From NCBI RefSeq assembly GCF_001425235.1, contig NZ_LMEA01000008.1, positions 62,001 to 126,000 of the forward strand: a stretch of DNA of 64,000 nt. Reading direction: 5' to 3'. Positions 21,246 through 29,789 of this stretch are shown one piece after another. Under the pieces are notes generated by a model, which was not told where the DNA came from, made no database searches, and saw only the letters and a list, made by a program, of their open reading frames with translations. This DNA comes from Devosia sp. Root413D1 (lineage in GTDB: Bacteria; Pseudomonadota; Alphaproteobacteria; Rhizobiales; Devosiaceae). Positions within the stretch are counted from its first letter, which is position 1. Every line of letters starts with the position of its first letter. Made by a program: the position numbers and the translations under genes.

Positions 21246-24122
21246 GTGCGCGCTGAGTGGATCAAATCGCCGACGGCCCGGCTGGTGCTGGTGCACTGGG
21301 CCGACGCGCGCCCCGCCTGGCTATGGTCGCAGGATGGCGAAACCCTGCTCTGGCGCAACGACGCGGCGCGCTACTTCCATGGCAAGATCAAGAAGCATGG
21401 GCTGAAGCTGGCGCCCGAGGCGGTGCCGATCAAGGGCCAGATCGCCCGCTTGATCCGGCTCGGCTCGATGGGACGCTCGAGCCTCAGCCGCATCCAGTTC
21501 CTCGCCGGCGAGCGGCCGATCTCCACCACCTGCACCTGCACGCCGCTCGAACTCGAAAACGGCGACACGGGCCTGTTGATCGTTGGCGTCGACCCGATCG
21601 AACCCGAGCTGCTCGAGGCGCACGATCCGATGCAGGTCGATGCCCTGACCGCGAGGCTCTTGCCCGATGGCGCCGAGTTCCTGCTGGTCAGTGAAGATGG
21701 ACAGATCGCCGGCGGCTCGCGCCATGCGCTCGAGCACTTTGCTCCGATCATCGAGAGTGAAGGCCTGCCGCACGACGCCGAAAGCGCCGAGATCACCCTG
21801 GCCGGCGACAAATTGCAGCTGACCCGCTTCAAGGCCAGCCCGCACGACGCCATGCTGCTGCTGTTCGAGCACCACGCAGCGCCGCTCGCGACCACGGCCC
21901 AGATATCGGATGTGCGGGCGGAGGAGGGCGTCATCGCTCGCGAAGACGCCCCCGCGCCGCCGCGCTTCGTCCCCGAACCCGAACCGCTGCTGCCGATGGG
22001 GCTGCCGCCGCTCGAGCGTGCCGACGACGAGCCGGTGATTGCCGAAGAAGACAATTGGGTCGAGCCGATTCCCGCCGCGCCTGAGGTGCCGGGTACGCTC
22101 GCTTCGTTGTTCGACCGGCTCGCCGACGATGGCGGCCTCTACACCGCGCTCAGCCCCGGCGACGAGCACTTCGCCGGTCCGCCGCCCGAGCAGGTGGATG
22201 AGCCGCTGGTGCCCGACCCGGTCGAGGCTGACGAGACCCTGCCATTGCCCGAACTGTCGCCCGAGACGGCGCCGTTTGCGATTCCGCTATCGCCCGAACT
22301 CGACGTTATCGGCGCACTGATCGACTTCGCCGACGAAGAAGAGGCCGCAGAACAGCTCCCGGTCGCGGAACATCACCCGGCCGCAGAGGCGATCGCGCAC
22401 GAGGAAGCGATCGCGCACGAGGAAGTGGCTGTCGCCGAAATCGACACGGCTGCCGAGCCGCAGCCCGAGCCGCTCGCTGCCACAGCCTGGCGCGTCATCG
22501 GCCGTGGCTTCGAGGCGCTCGCACCGGAACTGCCCGCCGACGACGAACCGGCCGAGACCCTCTCCGCCATCCCCGATGCCGAAACCGTCGAGCGCGTTTC
22601 GCGCTACAATTTCGATGAGCTGAGCCGCATCCTCACCGATCGGGTCAGCGCCCATCCTTCGGCGCCGCCGGCCGAAACGGCCGCGCCGCCTACCACCGGC
22701 AACGAAGGCGCGCTGATCAACCTCAATGGCGAGACCTTCATCCTCAACCGGCTGCCGCTCGGCATCCTGGTGTTCCGCGATCAGCAGGTTCTGTTCGCCA
22801 ACCGGGCGCTGACCGATCTCGCCGGCTACGAGTCGATCGAGAGCCTGCGTGCCGCCGGTCTCACCGCTATCTTCCCGTCCGAGGACAGCGCGGTCGCTGG
22901 GCCCGTGACCCAGCTGGTGCGCCGCGATGGCAGCCTCGCCTCGGTGAACGCCCGCCTGCAGTCGATCACCTGGCATGGCCGTCCGGCTCTGATGCTGTCG
23001 GCCGGTATCGCCGAGAACCGCATCGGCCATGAGGCTGCTGTCCGCAGCTTCGCCGAGCTCGCGGCCGAAACCAGCGACGACGGCTTCATCACTGCCGACC
23101 GGTCCGCGACCATCACCACGGTGTCGCTGCACGGCCGCATCGTGCTCGGCCATGTCGAAGAAGATATCGTCGGCAAGCCGCTGGCGAGCTTCATCGAGCC
23201 TTCGCAACTGGGCGACCTCAAGCGCTTCCTCGAACGCCCGGCCCGCTTTGCCGAAACGGCGCGTCCGGCCATCACCTTCACCGGGTCGGTGCCCAACACC
23301 CGCATCACGCTGTTCGCCGAAGGGCAGGCTGGCATCATCGCGGGCTACTATGCCTTCGTCCGTAAGGCCGCCTCGCCGATTCCGCCGGCTCCTGTGACCA
23401 AGCCTGCCGACGACATCGAGCCCTCGATGCTCACCCGCATCAGCCGGGGCGTGCGCCGACCGCTCAACACCGTCATCGGTTTCGCCGACCTGATCCGCTC
23501 GGCGTCGTTCGGCTCGATCGAGAACCAGCGCTACCTGGAATATGCGCAGGACATCAAGACCGCCGGGCAGGAGATCGCTCACCTCGTCGACGAGCTCGAC
23601 GACTATAGCCGCCTGCGCGAGGGCCGTTACCCGGCCGAGGCCAACGACATCGACCTCGTGGCGCTGCTCGAAAGCTGCCTCGCCCGCGTCCGCGGCCAGG
23701 CTGGCGAAGCCCGCGTGCTGGTGCGCAACGCCGTCTCCGAGCGGCTGCCACGCATCACCGCGGACACCGCCTCCCTGACCCAGGCGATCCTCAATCTGCT
23801 GGCCAGCGCCATCGATCAGACGCCGGTCGGCGGCTCGGTCATCCTCTCCGCACAGCAGGAGGACGACGGCGCCGTGATCGTCAATGTCCGCGACGGCGGT
23901 GAGGCCCGCCGCGATCTCGGCGAGCGTTTCGTGGTGTTCCGCGATGGCGTGGGCAAGGACGGCGAAGCCCTGCAGCCGGTGCGCTCCAGCGTCGGTCTGG
24001 CGCTCACCCGCTCGCTGCTGGCGGTTAACGCCCTGTCGCTGTCGGTCGATCCGGCCGTTGGCGTCGGCACCATGTTCTCGCTGCTAATTCCCGCCGACCT
24101 GGTCCGCGAGACCAGCCAGTGA
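21246..24122 (+). CDS. PAS-domain protein with degenerate histidine-kinase core (pseudokinase)
   Basis: 958 residues from GTG (GGAAAAGAG upstream); a TTG 27 bases earlier is possible. An N-terminal unique domain (1-220), an acidic Pro/Glu-rich linker (220-480), two PAS-like regions (about 490-600 and 600-700), then a kinase core. The H-box reads SRGVRRPLNTVIGFADLI, with Arg734 where the phospho-acceptor His should be. The N-box is NLLASAID (Asn lost), G1 is DGGEARRD and G2 is SVGLALTR, all degraded. Probably a signalling scaffold, like the His-less DivL of Caulobacter; relation to DivL/PdhS is inference. Its stop overlaps the next gene start (GTGA). Confidence 0.82.
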   Translation: MRAEWIKSPTARLVLVHWADARPAWLWSQDGETLLWRNDAARYFHGKIKKHGLKLAPEAVPIKGQIARLIRLGSMGRSSLSRIQFLAGERPISTTCTCTPLELENGDTGLLIVGVDPIEPELLEAHDPMQVDALTARLLPDGAEFLLVSEDGQIAGGSRHALEHFAPIIESEGLPHDAESAEITLAGDKLQLTRFKASPHDAMLLLFEHHAAPLATTAQISDVRAEEGVIAREDAPAPPRFVPEPEPLLPMGLPPLERADDEPVIAEEDNWVEPIPAAPEVPGTLASLFDRLADDGGLYTALSPGDEHFAGPPPEQVDEPLVPDPVEADETLPLPELSPETAPFAIPLSPELDVIGALIDFADEEEAAEQLPVAEHHPAAEAIAHEEAIAHEEVAVAEIDTAAEPQPEPLAATAWRVIGRGFEALAPELPADDEPAETLSAIPDAETVERVSRYNFDELSRILTDRVSAHPSAPPAETAAPPTTGNEGALINLNGETFILNRLPLGILVFRDQQVLFANRALTDLAGYESIESLRAAGLTAIFPSEDSAVAGPVTQLVRRDGSLASVNARLQSITWHGRPALMLSAGIAENRIGHEAAVRSFAELAAETSDDGFITADRSATITTVSLHGRIVLGHVEEDIVGKPLASFIEPSQLGDLKRFLERPARFAETARPAITFTGSVPNTRITLFAEGQAGIIAGYYAFVRKAASPIPPAPVTKPADDIEPSMLTRISRGVRRPLNTVIGFADLIRSASFGSIENQRYLEYAQDIKTAGQEIAHLVDELDDYSRLREGRYPAEANDIDLVALLESCLARVRGQAGEARVLVRNAVSERLPRITADTASLTQAILNLLASAIDQTPVGGSVILSAQQEDDGAVIVNVRDGGEARRDLGERFVVFRDGVGKDGEALQPVRSSVGLALTRSLLAVNALSLSVDPAVGVGTMFSLLIPADLVRETSQ

Positions 24123-24810
24123 GCCGGGAGATCCGGCTTGTTGGCGCCATCGCGGTCCGTCCTGTAATCCTCGCGCTGATCCCGGAGTTCGAGGCTGCCA
24201 CCGGCCATACCGTGGCGGCCCGCTGGGAGCTCAACCCGATCGTCAAGCAGCAGATCGAAGCCGGTGAACCCTTCGATCTCGTCATCATCAATCCCAATCT
24301 GGTCGAGGCTCTCGCCGTACTGGGAAAGCTCGATCCCGCAAGCCAGGTGCCGTTCGGGCGGATCGCCATGGGCGTCGCTGCCAAAGCGGGTCGCCCGCTG
24401 CCTGACCTCGGCACCGTAGCGGCATTCGAGCATGCGCTGAAGAGCGCGGCCTCGATCGCCTACGCCAATGAAGGCACCAGCGGCAGCTATTTCATCGGCC
24501 TGCTGGAGCGCCTCGGCATTGCCGGCGAGGTAAAGCCAAAGCTCGTGGCCACCTCCGGCGGGCAAACCGCGGCTGCCGTGGCCCATGGCGAGGCCGAACT
24601 GGCTGTGATCCCGTCAGTTCCATCCTCGCCGCTGCTCCCGATGTCGTGCTGGCCGGCCGTTTTCCGTCCGAGCTGCAAAGCTACATCGACTTCGCCATCG
24701 GCATCAGCGCCGCCGCCCGCGATGCGAAAGCTGCCAGGGTGCTGTCCGCCTTCCTCACCTCGGCCGCATCGGACGAGGTTCTCGCCGCCAGGGGCCTCGA
24801 ACGCCACTGA
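24119..24810 (+). pseudogene. ModA-like periplasmic-binding-fold protein gene, frameshifted
   Basis: Starts GTG overlapping the pseudokinase stop by 4 bases. The first 164 codons read as a molybdate-binding-protein-like domain without signal peptide (IRLVGAIAVRPVILALIPEF, DLVIINPNLV, YANEGTSGSY, ATSGGQTAAAVAHGEAELAVIP). At the CCC run 24610-24612 the sense moves to another frame: reading on from CCC at 24610 gives PVSSILAAPDVVLAGRFPSE and ends GLERH at 24808-24810, the expected C-terminus. One C is missing. Read straight on, the frame runs to 24835 with an unrelated tail. Could be a true mutation or a sequencing error. Confidence 0.75.
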
Positions 24811-24832
24811 GCCGCTTCACGATCCGGTTTGT

Positions 24833-24847
24833 TGACTTGGCGGCTCA
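24833..24847. promoter_or_regulatory. RirA-type iron-responsive operator (TGA-N9-TCA), first copy
   Basis: TGA-CTTGGCGGC-TCA, inside GTTGACTTGG, lies 48 bases before the first iron-binding-protein gene. The same GTTGACTT...GCTCAGAA block stands before its paralogue. TGA-N9-TCA is the known IRO motif of RirA in Hyphomicrobiales. TTGACT may also be the -35 box. Confidence 0.65.
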
Positions 24848-24894
24848 GAAAAAGCAGAACCACGCCTGAGCGGGAGCTTCCCGCGACCTGGAAT

Positions 24895-25932
24895 ATGATC
24901 ATGAGCTTGCTTTCGCGCTTCGGCACTGCCCTCCTTCTCACGCTGGCGGCCGGGCCCGCCCTGGCGCAGAGCGGCGAGGTCAATGTCTACTCCTACCGCG
25001 AGCCCGGTCTGATCCAGCCGCTGCTCGACAAGTTCACCGCCGAAACCGGCATCAAGACCAATGTGCTGTTCGCTGGCGATGGCCTGCTCGAGCGCGTTGC
25101 GGCCGAGGGCGAGCTGTCGCCCGCCGACGTGGTGCTCACCGTCGATATCGGCAACCTCGCCAACGCCAAGGATTTCGGCATTACCCAGACCATCCCGGCC
25201 GAGGCGCAGGCCCGCGTGCCGGCCGCCTACCAGGATCCGGATGGTCAGTGGATCGCCCTGTCGCTGCGCGCCCGCGTCTTTTACGCCAGCAAGGATCGTG
25301 TCCCCGAGACGGCGCTGACTTATGAGGATATCGCCAAGCCCAAGTGGAAGGGGCGTCTTTGCACCCGCTCCGGCCAGCACGTCTACAATATCGGCCTTAT
25401 CGCCACCCGCATCGCCCACTGGGGCGTCGACAAGACGCGGAACTGGCTGACCAAGGTCCGCGACAACCTCAATGGCCCGGTCTCCGGCGCCGACCGCGAC
25501 CAGGTGAAGAAGATCCTCGACGGCAGCTGCGACCTTGCCATCGGCAACACCTATTACATGGGCCTGATGCTCAATAACGACGCCGAGCCCGAGCAGAAGA
25601 CCTGGGCCGCCGCCGCCCGCATCATCTATCCCGATACCGACGGCGACGGCACGCAGGTCAACGTCTCGGGCGCGGTGATCGCCAAATATGCACCCAACCA
25701 GGCCAACGCCCAGAAGCTGGTCGAATTCCTGCTCTCCGACGAGGCACAGCACCTCTATGCCAGCGGCAACTACGAATTCCCGGTGGTCGCCGGCGTCGCC
25801 CCGTCGGAACTGGTCGCCAGCTGGGGCAAGCTCAAGGCCGACAAGACTCCGCTGACCGAGATTGCCGCGCACCGCAAGGAGGCCAGCGCACTGGTCGACG
25901 AGCTCCGCTTCGACGAAGGTCCGCAGAACTGA
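24895..25932 (+). CDS. Fe(III) ABC transporter substrate-binding protein, first tandem copy
   Basis: 345 residues from ATG (the longer frame upstream crosses the iron operator). Signal peptide with AGPALA cleavage near residue 22, then VNVYSYREPGLIQPLLDKF, the FutA/FbpA-like N-terminus. The metal-site tyrosine pair is seen in NTYYMGLM and a further Tyr in the early YSYRE motif. Binds ferric iron in the periplasm and delivers it to the permease at 27235. A close tandem paralogue follows at 26143-27192. Own RirA-type box upstream, so induced by iron lack. Confidence 0.9.
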   Translation: MIMSLLSRFGTALLLTLAAGPALAQSGEVNVYSYREPGLIQPLLDKFTAETGIKTNVLFAGDGLLERVAAEGELSPADVVLTVDIGNLANAKDFGITQTIPAEAQARVPAAYQDPDGQWIALSLRARVFYASKDRVPETALTYEDIAKPKWKGRLCTRSGQHVYNIGLIATRIAHWGVDKTRNWLTKVRDNLNGPVSGADRDQVKKILDGSCDLAIGNTYYMGLMLNNDAEPEQKTWAAAARIIYPDTDGDGTQVNVSGAVIAKYAPNQANAQKLVEFLLSDEAQHLYASGNYEFPVVAGVAPSELVASWGKLKADKTPLTEIAAHRKEASALVDELRFDEGPQN

Positions 25933-26066
25933 TCGGACACGTTGCCGCAGCGCTCCGGCTCGCCGGCAGCGCCGAAACCTGCGGCTTGGCTGGCGACTTC
26001 TCCGGCGTTCTGGAACGGTTCTAAAAGACATTCACAAACCGGCAACATTCCGCTGCCCCGCATTGT

Positions 26067-26081
26067 TGACTTTGTTGCTCA
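26067..26081. promoter_or_regulatory. RirA-type iron-responsive operator (TGA-N9-TCA), second copy
   Basis: TGA-CTTTGTTGC-TCA within TTGTTGACTTTGTTGCTCAG, 61 bases before the second iron-binding-protein gene. Together with 24833-24847 this shows that each copy keeps its own iron-regulated promoter. Confidence 0.65.
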
Positions 26082-26142
26082 GAATTCGTGATTGCAGCCG
26101 GTCACCGGTGGCCTGAGGGGCCGCCGATAACGGGAGTTTGCC

Positions 26143-27192
26143 ATGACCATGACGATGCGACTGTCCGCTGCGCTGCTTGGCGCCGCGATGATTGCCGGCA
26201 CCGCCGGGCCGAGCTTTGCCCAGAGCGGCGAAGTCAATATCTACAGCTACCGCGAGCCCGGCCTGATCCAGCCGCTGCTCGACAAATTCTCCGCCGCCAC
26301 CGGCGTCAAGGCCACCGTGCTCTACGCCGGCGATGGCCTGCTCGAGCGCGTCGCCGCCGAAGGTGAACTGTCGCCCGTCGATGTGGTGCTCACCGTCGAT
26401 GTCGGCAACCTGGTCGGCGCCAAGACGCAAGGGCTGACCCAGCCGATCACCACTGCGGCGCTGACCGAGCGCCTGGCGCCGGAGTTCCGCGACGAAGAAG
26501 GTCATTGGGCGGCGCTGTCGCTGCGCGCTCGCGTCTTCTACGTCAGCAAGGACCGTGTCGACGCCACCGCGCTGACCTATGACGATATCGCCAAGCCCGA
26601 GTGGAAAGGGCGCCTCTGCACCCGCCCGGGTGATCACGCCTATAATATCGGCCTCGTCGCCAACCGCATTGCGGCCTGGGGTGAGGACAAGACCCGGACC
26701 TGGCTCACCGCCGTGCGCGACAACATGTCGGCCCCGCCGGCCGGCAATGATCGCGCGCAGGTCAAGGCCATCCTTGAGGGTTCGTGCGACCTCGCTATCG
26801 CCAACACCTACTATATGGGCCTGATGCTGACCAACGAGGCCGAGCCCGAGCAGAAGGACTGGGCGGCATCCGCCCGCATCGTCTACCCTGACGCTGACGG
26901 CGAGGGCACCCAGGTAAATGCCGCCGGCGCCTTCATCGCCAAGTACGCCCCGAACCTGGAAAACGCCAACAAGCTGGTCGAATTCCTGCTCTCCGACGAG
27001 GCACAGCAGCTTTACGCCGATGCCAACTACGAGTATCCGGCGGTAACGAGTGTCAAGCCGGCCGAACTGACCCAGAGCTGGGGTATTCTCAACCCCTCGA
27101 AGGTCTCGCTTACCGCCACCGCCGAATTCCGCGACGAAGCGGCGGCGCTGATCGATGAGCTGAAGTTCAACGAAGGCGCACAGGCGCAGTAA
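26143..27192 (+). CDS. Fe(III) ABC transporter substrate-binding protein, second tandem copy
   Basis: 349 residues. Signal peptide (MTMTMRLSAALLGAAMIAG, cleavage after SFA). Mature sequence begins SGEVNIYSYREPGLIQPLLDK, almost the same as the first copy, with the same NTYYMGLML metal site. CGGGAG precedes the ATG. The pair looks like a local duplication, roughly 70 percent identical by eye. Likely supplies the permease 43 bases downstream, from which it is separated by a strong hairpin at 27242-27277 that may keep binding protein levels above permease levels. Confidence 0.9.
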   Translation: MTMTMRLSAALLGAAMIAGTAGPSFAQSGEVNIYSYREPGLIQPLLDKFSAATGVKATVLYAGDGLLERVAAEGELSPVDVVLTVDVGNLVGAKTQGLTQPITTAALTERLAPEFRDEEGHWAALSLRARVFYVSKDRVDATALTYDDIAKPEWKGRLCTRPGDHAYNIGLVANRIAAWGEDKTRTWLTAVRDNMSAPPAGNDRAQVKAILEGSCDLAIANTYYMGLMLTNEAEPEQKDWAASARIVYPDADGEGTQVNAAGAFIAKYAPNLENANKLVEFLLSDEAQQLYADANYEYPAVTSVKPAELTQSWGILNPSKVSLTATAEFRDEAAALIDELKFNEGAQAQ

Positions 27193-27234
27193 CCAGCGCG
27201 GAGGCTGAGCATCAGCCGGACGACCGCAGCATCG

Positions 27235-28854
27235 ATGAAATCCGAAACCGGCGGGAGGAAGCTCCCGCCGGTTTCGGCCATCCTGCTGCTCGCCCTGATG
27301 GGCCTGCCGATTCTCTGGCTCGCCCTGGCCGCGCTCGATACCACCGGCGCCGGCGGTCTCGCCGCCGCCATGCTGCCGACAGCCTTGCGCGAAACCGCGA
27401 CGCTGATGGCCTGGGTTGGCTTGATCACCGGCGTACTCGGCCTCCTGTCGGCCTGGCTGGTGACGCATTTCGACTTTCCCGGCCGCCGTATCTTCGAGTG
27501 GGCGCTGGTGCTGCCGCTGGCCATTCCGACCTATCTCGCGGCCTACACCTACGTCGAGTTCCTCGATTTCACCGGTCCGATCCAGCAGGCGTTGCGCGCC
27601 GTCATCGGTGGCGAAACCATCAAAGACTACTGGTTCCCGCAGATCAAAAGCCCTTCCGGCGCCGCGTTCGTCCTCTCGATGGTGCTCTACCCCTATGTCT
27701 ACGCCTCCTGCCGCGCCTTCTTCGTCATGCAGTCGGGTTCCATCTCGGCTGCGGCGCGCACCCTTGGGGCAGGGGGCTTCCGCGCCTTCTTCTCGGTCAC
27801 CCTGCCGCTGAGCCGCCCGGCGCTCGTCGTCGGCATCACCCTCGCCATGATGGAGGTGGTGAACGATCTGGGCGCCGTGCAGTATTTTGGCGTCAACAGC
27901 CTCACCGCGGTGATCTATTCCACCTGGATCAACCGCTCGAACTTCGGTGGCGCCGCACAGCTGGCGGTGATGATCGTGCTCATCATCGGCCTGCTCATCC
28001 TGCTCGAGCAATGGGCGCGCCGCGACCGCGTCTACGCGCTGCATCGCGACAGCCGCGTCGCGCCACCGCGTGAGCAACTGGTCGGCGCGGAGCGCGCCCT
28101 TGCCATCGGCTTCTGCACCGTGCTGCTGCTGCTCGGCTTCGGCGTCCCGGTCGGCGAACTGCTGGTGCTCGCCATCCGCAATCTCGGCCCCGACGCATTC
28201 GGCCTCACCGTCAATGCCGGGCTCACCACCGTGACCCTGGCGTCGCTCGGCGCCCTCATGACGGTGATCGTCGGCCTTGCCGCTGCCCACATCGGCAAAT
28301 CGCGCGCTGCGCACGGCCTGATCCGCATCGCCACCCTCGGCTACGCCATCCCCGGCACGGTGCTGGCGCTCGGCCTGCTGCAGCCGCTCGGGCAGGCCGA
28401 CCTGTGGTTCAACCGGATGACCATGGCGGTGGCCAATTGGCGCCCCGGCCTGATCCTTTCCGGTTCCATCGCCGCGCTGCTTTATGTCTATGCCATTCGC
28501 TTCCTCGCGGTGTCGCATTCGACCATCGATGCGGCGATGAAGAAGCGCGGCGATACCATGCTCGATGCCGGTCGCGTCCTCGGCGTCACCGGCTGGCGGC
28601 TGTTGTTCCGTGTCGATCTGCCCACGTTGTCGCCGGCCTTGCTGACCGCCGCGACGCTGGTCTTCGTCGAGATCGTCAAGGAACTGCCGGCAACGCTGTT
28701 GCTGCGGCCGCTTGGCGTCGAAACACTGGCCACCGTGGTCTATGCCCGCGCCAATGTCAGCCTCTTCACCGAATCGGCGCTTCCGGCGCTGACCATCGTC
28801 TTGGTCGGTCTGGTCCCCGTCATCCTTTCGACCCGGTTCAGCGATCGCCGCTGA
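27235..28854 (+). CDS. Fe(III) ABC transporter permease (two-domain FbpB/FutB type)
   Basis: Inner-membrane permease, 539 residues with about 12 helices formed by two fused BPD_transp_1 halves. EAA loops are visible in each half (SISAAARTLGAGGFRAFFSVTLPLSRP and DAGRVLGVTGWRLLFRVDLP regions). It would move ferric iron delivered by the two binding proteins upstream. No ATP-binding subunit (FbpC type) is adjacent, so the ATPase must come from elsewhere. Codons 3-15 form a perfect 16-bp hairpin. Confidence 0.9.
   Translation: MKSETGGRKLPPVSAILLLALMGLPILWLALAALDTTGAGGLAAAMLPTALRETATLMAWVGLITGVLGLLSAWLVTHFDFPGRRIFEWALVLPLAIPTYLAAYTYVEFLDFTGPIQQALRAVIGGETIKDYWFPQIKSPSGAAFVLSMVLYPYVYASCRAFFVMQSGSISAAARTLGAGGFRAFFSVTLPLSRPALVVGITLAMMEVVNDLGAVQYFGVNSLTAVIYSTWINRSNFGGAAQLAVMIVLIIGLLILLEQWARRDRVYALHRDSRVAPPREQLVGAERALAIGFCTVLLLLGFGVPVGELLVLAIRNLGPDAFGLTVNAGLTTVTLASLGALMTVIVGLAAAHIGKSRAAHGLIRIATLGYAIPGTVLALGLLQPLGQADLWFNRMTMAVANWRPGLILSGSIAALLYVYAIRFLAVSHSTIDAAMKKRGDTMLDAGRVLGVTGWRLLFRVDLPTLSPALLTAATLVFVEIVKELPATLLLRPLGVETLATVVYARANVSLFTESALPALTIVLVGLVPVILSTRFSDRR
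27242..27277 (+). other. Perfect 16-bp hairpin in the 5' end of the permease gene
   Basis: CCGAAACCGGCGGGAG (27242-27257) and CTCCCGCCGGTTTCGG (27262-27277) are exact complements around the loop GAAG. It begins 7 bases after the permease ATG and 49 bases after the stop of the iron-binding-protein gene, where it can stop RNA decay or reading-through. Confidence 0.75.
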
Positions 28855-28943
28855 GGCGATACATTGGAAATTAACCGGTCATTGACTAAGCATTAGCCGG
28901 TTGGGTCTTTCCTTCATTTGATTGGTTGTTGGGGCGTCGGGGC

Positions 28944-29789
28944 ATGAGAGACTACGTCCTCACGCGGCTCGTGTTGGCAGTCGGAGCGGTCCTCGGCGCC
29001 GCCGTGCTGCTGTTCCTTTTCCTTGACGTCCTGCCCGGTGCCGGCGGCGCCGATCGCCCCGCCTGGGCTCGGTTCCTCGGCCTGTTCGTTGGCGACACCG
29101 GTGCGCCTAACACCTTCGGCGAGCGTCTCGCCGTCACCCTGCCACTGGCGCTGCTGGCGCTGCTTGTCGCTGGCGCAGTGGGGGCAGGCCTCGGCCTTGC
29201 CGCCGGCCGCTATCGCGGCTTGGTCGATCGGCTGGTGCGCGTCCTCTCAGGCGTGCTTGCGCTGTTGCCGCCGTTCTGGCTCGGCATGCTGCTGGCGCTG
29301 CTGTTCGCGGGTCTGCTGAAGCTGCTGCCTGCCAGCGGCTTCGTCCCCTGGAGCAACCCACTGGGCGCGCTCGCCTCGCTGCTGCTGCCGTCGCTTGCCC
29401 TCGGCCTTCCCTATGCCGGCCAGCTCGCCCTGCGCATTCGCCGCGATCTCGGCCGCGTGGCCGAGCGTGACGTGCAGCGCCTGCGCGCCGATGGCATCGC
29501 TGCCTTCGAGGCGAGCTGGCAGCTCGGCCTCGCCCGCGCGCTGGCCGAGTTGCCGCAGGCGATGGCGCGCACCTTCGGCGCCCTGTTGATCGGCGCGGCG
29601 CTGGTCGAGAGCGTCTTCTTCCTTCCCGGCCTGGGCCGCCAGATTCTCGGCGCCGCCGAGCAGCACGATCTGGCACTGCTGCGCGGCGGCTTGCTGCTGC
29701 TGATCATGGTCGCCGCCTTCGGTATGCTGCTCCTGGCGCTGCTGCGTGTGCTGGTCGATCCCGCCTTTCGCGCGGAGTTGCGGCCATGA
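28944..29789 (+). CDS. DppB-like ABC transporter permease
   Basis: 281 residues from ATG (GGGG stretch upstream); a TTG 18 bases before is less likely. Starts MRDYVLTRLVLAVGAVLGAAVLL, the N-terminal helix of DppB/OppB proteins, followed by five helices and the permease loop EASWQLGLARALAELPQAM. Shorter than usual DppB (about 310-340). Forms a heterodimer with the next gene; the ends overlap by 4 bases. Substrate unknown because no binding protein is encoded here. Confidence 0.82.
   Translation: MRDYVLTRLVLAVGAVLGAAVLLFLFLDVLPGAGGADRPAWARFLGLFVGDTGAPNTFGERLAVTLPLALLALLVAGAVGAGLGLAAGRYRGLVDRLVRVLSGVLALLPPFWLGMLLALLFAGLLKLLPASGFVPWSNPLGALASLLLPSLALGLPYAGQLALRIRRDLGRVAERDVQRLRADGIAAFEASWQLGLARALAELPQAMARTFGALLIGAALVESVFFLPGLGRQILGAAEQHDLALLRGGLLLLIMVAAFGMLLLALLRVLVDPAFRAELRP

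Noticed and set aside
26032..28518. 828-codon minus-strand frame opposite the iron-transport genes
   Set aside because: Runs antisense through two conserved genes and their iron operator; the product is compositionally noise (His, Gln, Gly, Asp).
28871..28885. TTAA-N7-TTGA as a CtrA site before the Dpp-like operon
   Set aside because: One mismatch in a short motif with no other support; likely chance.
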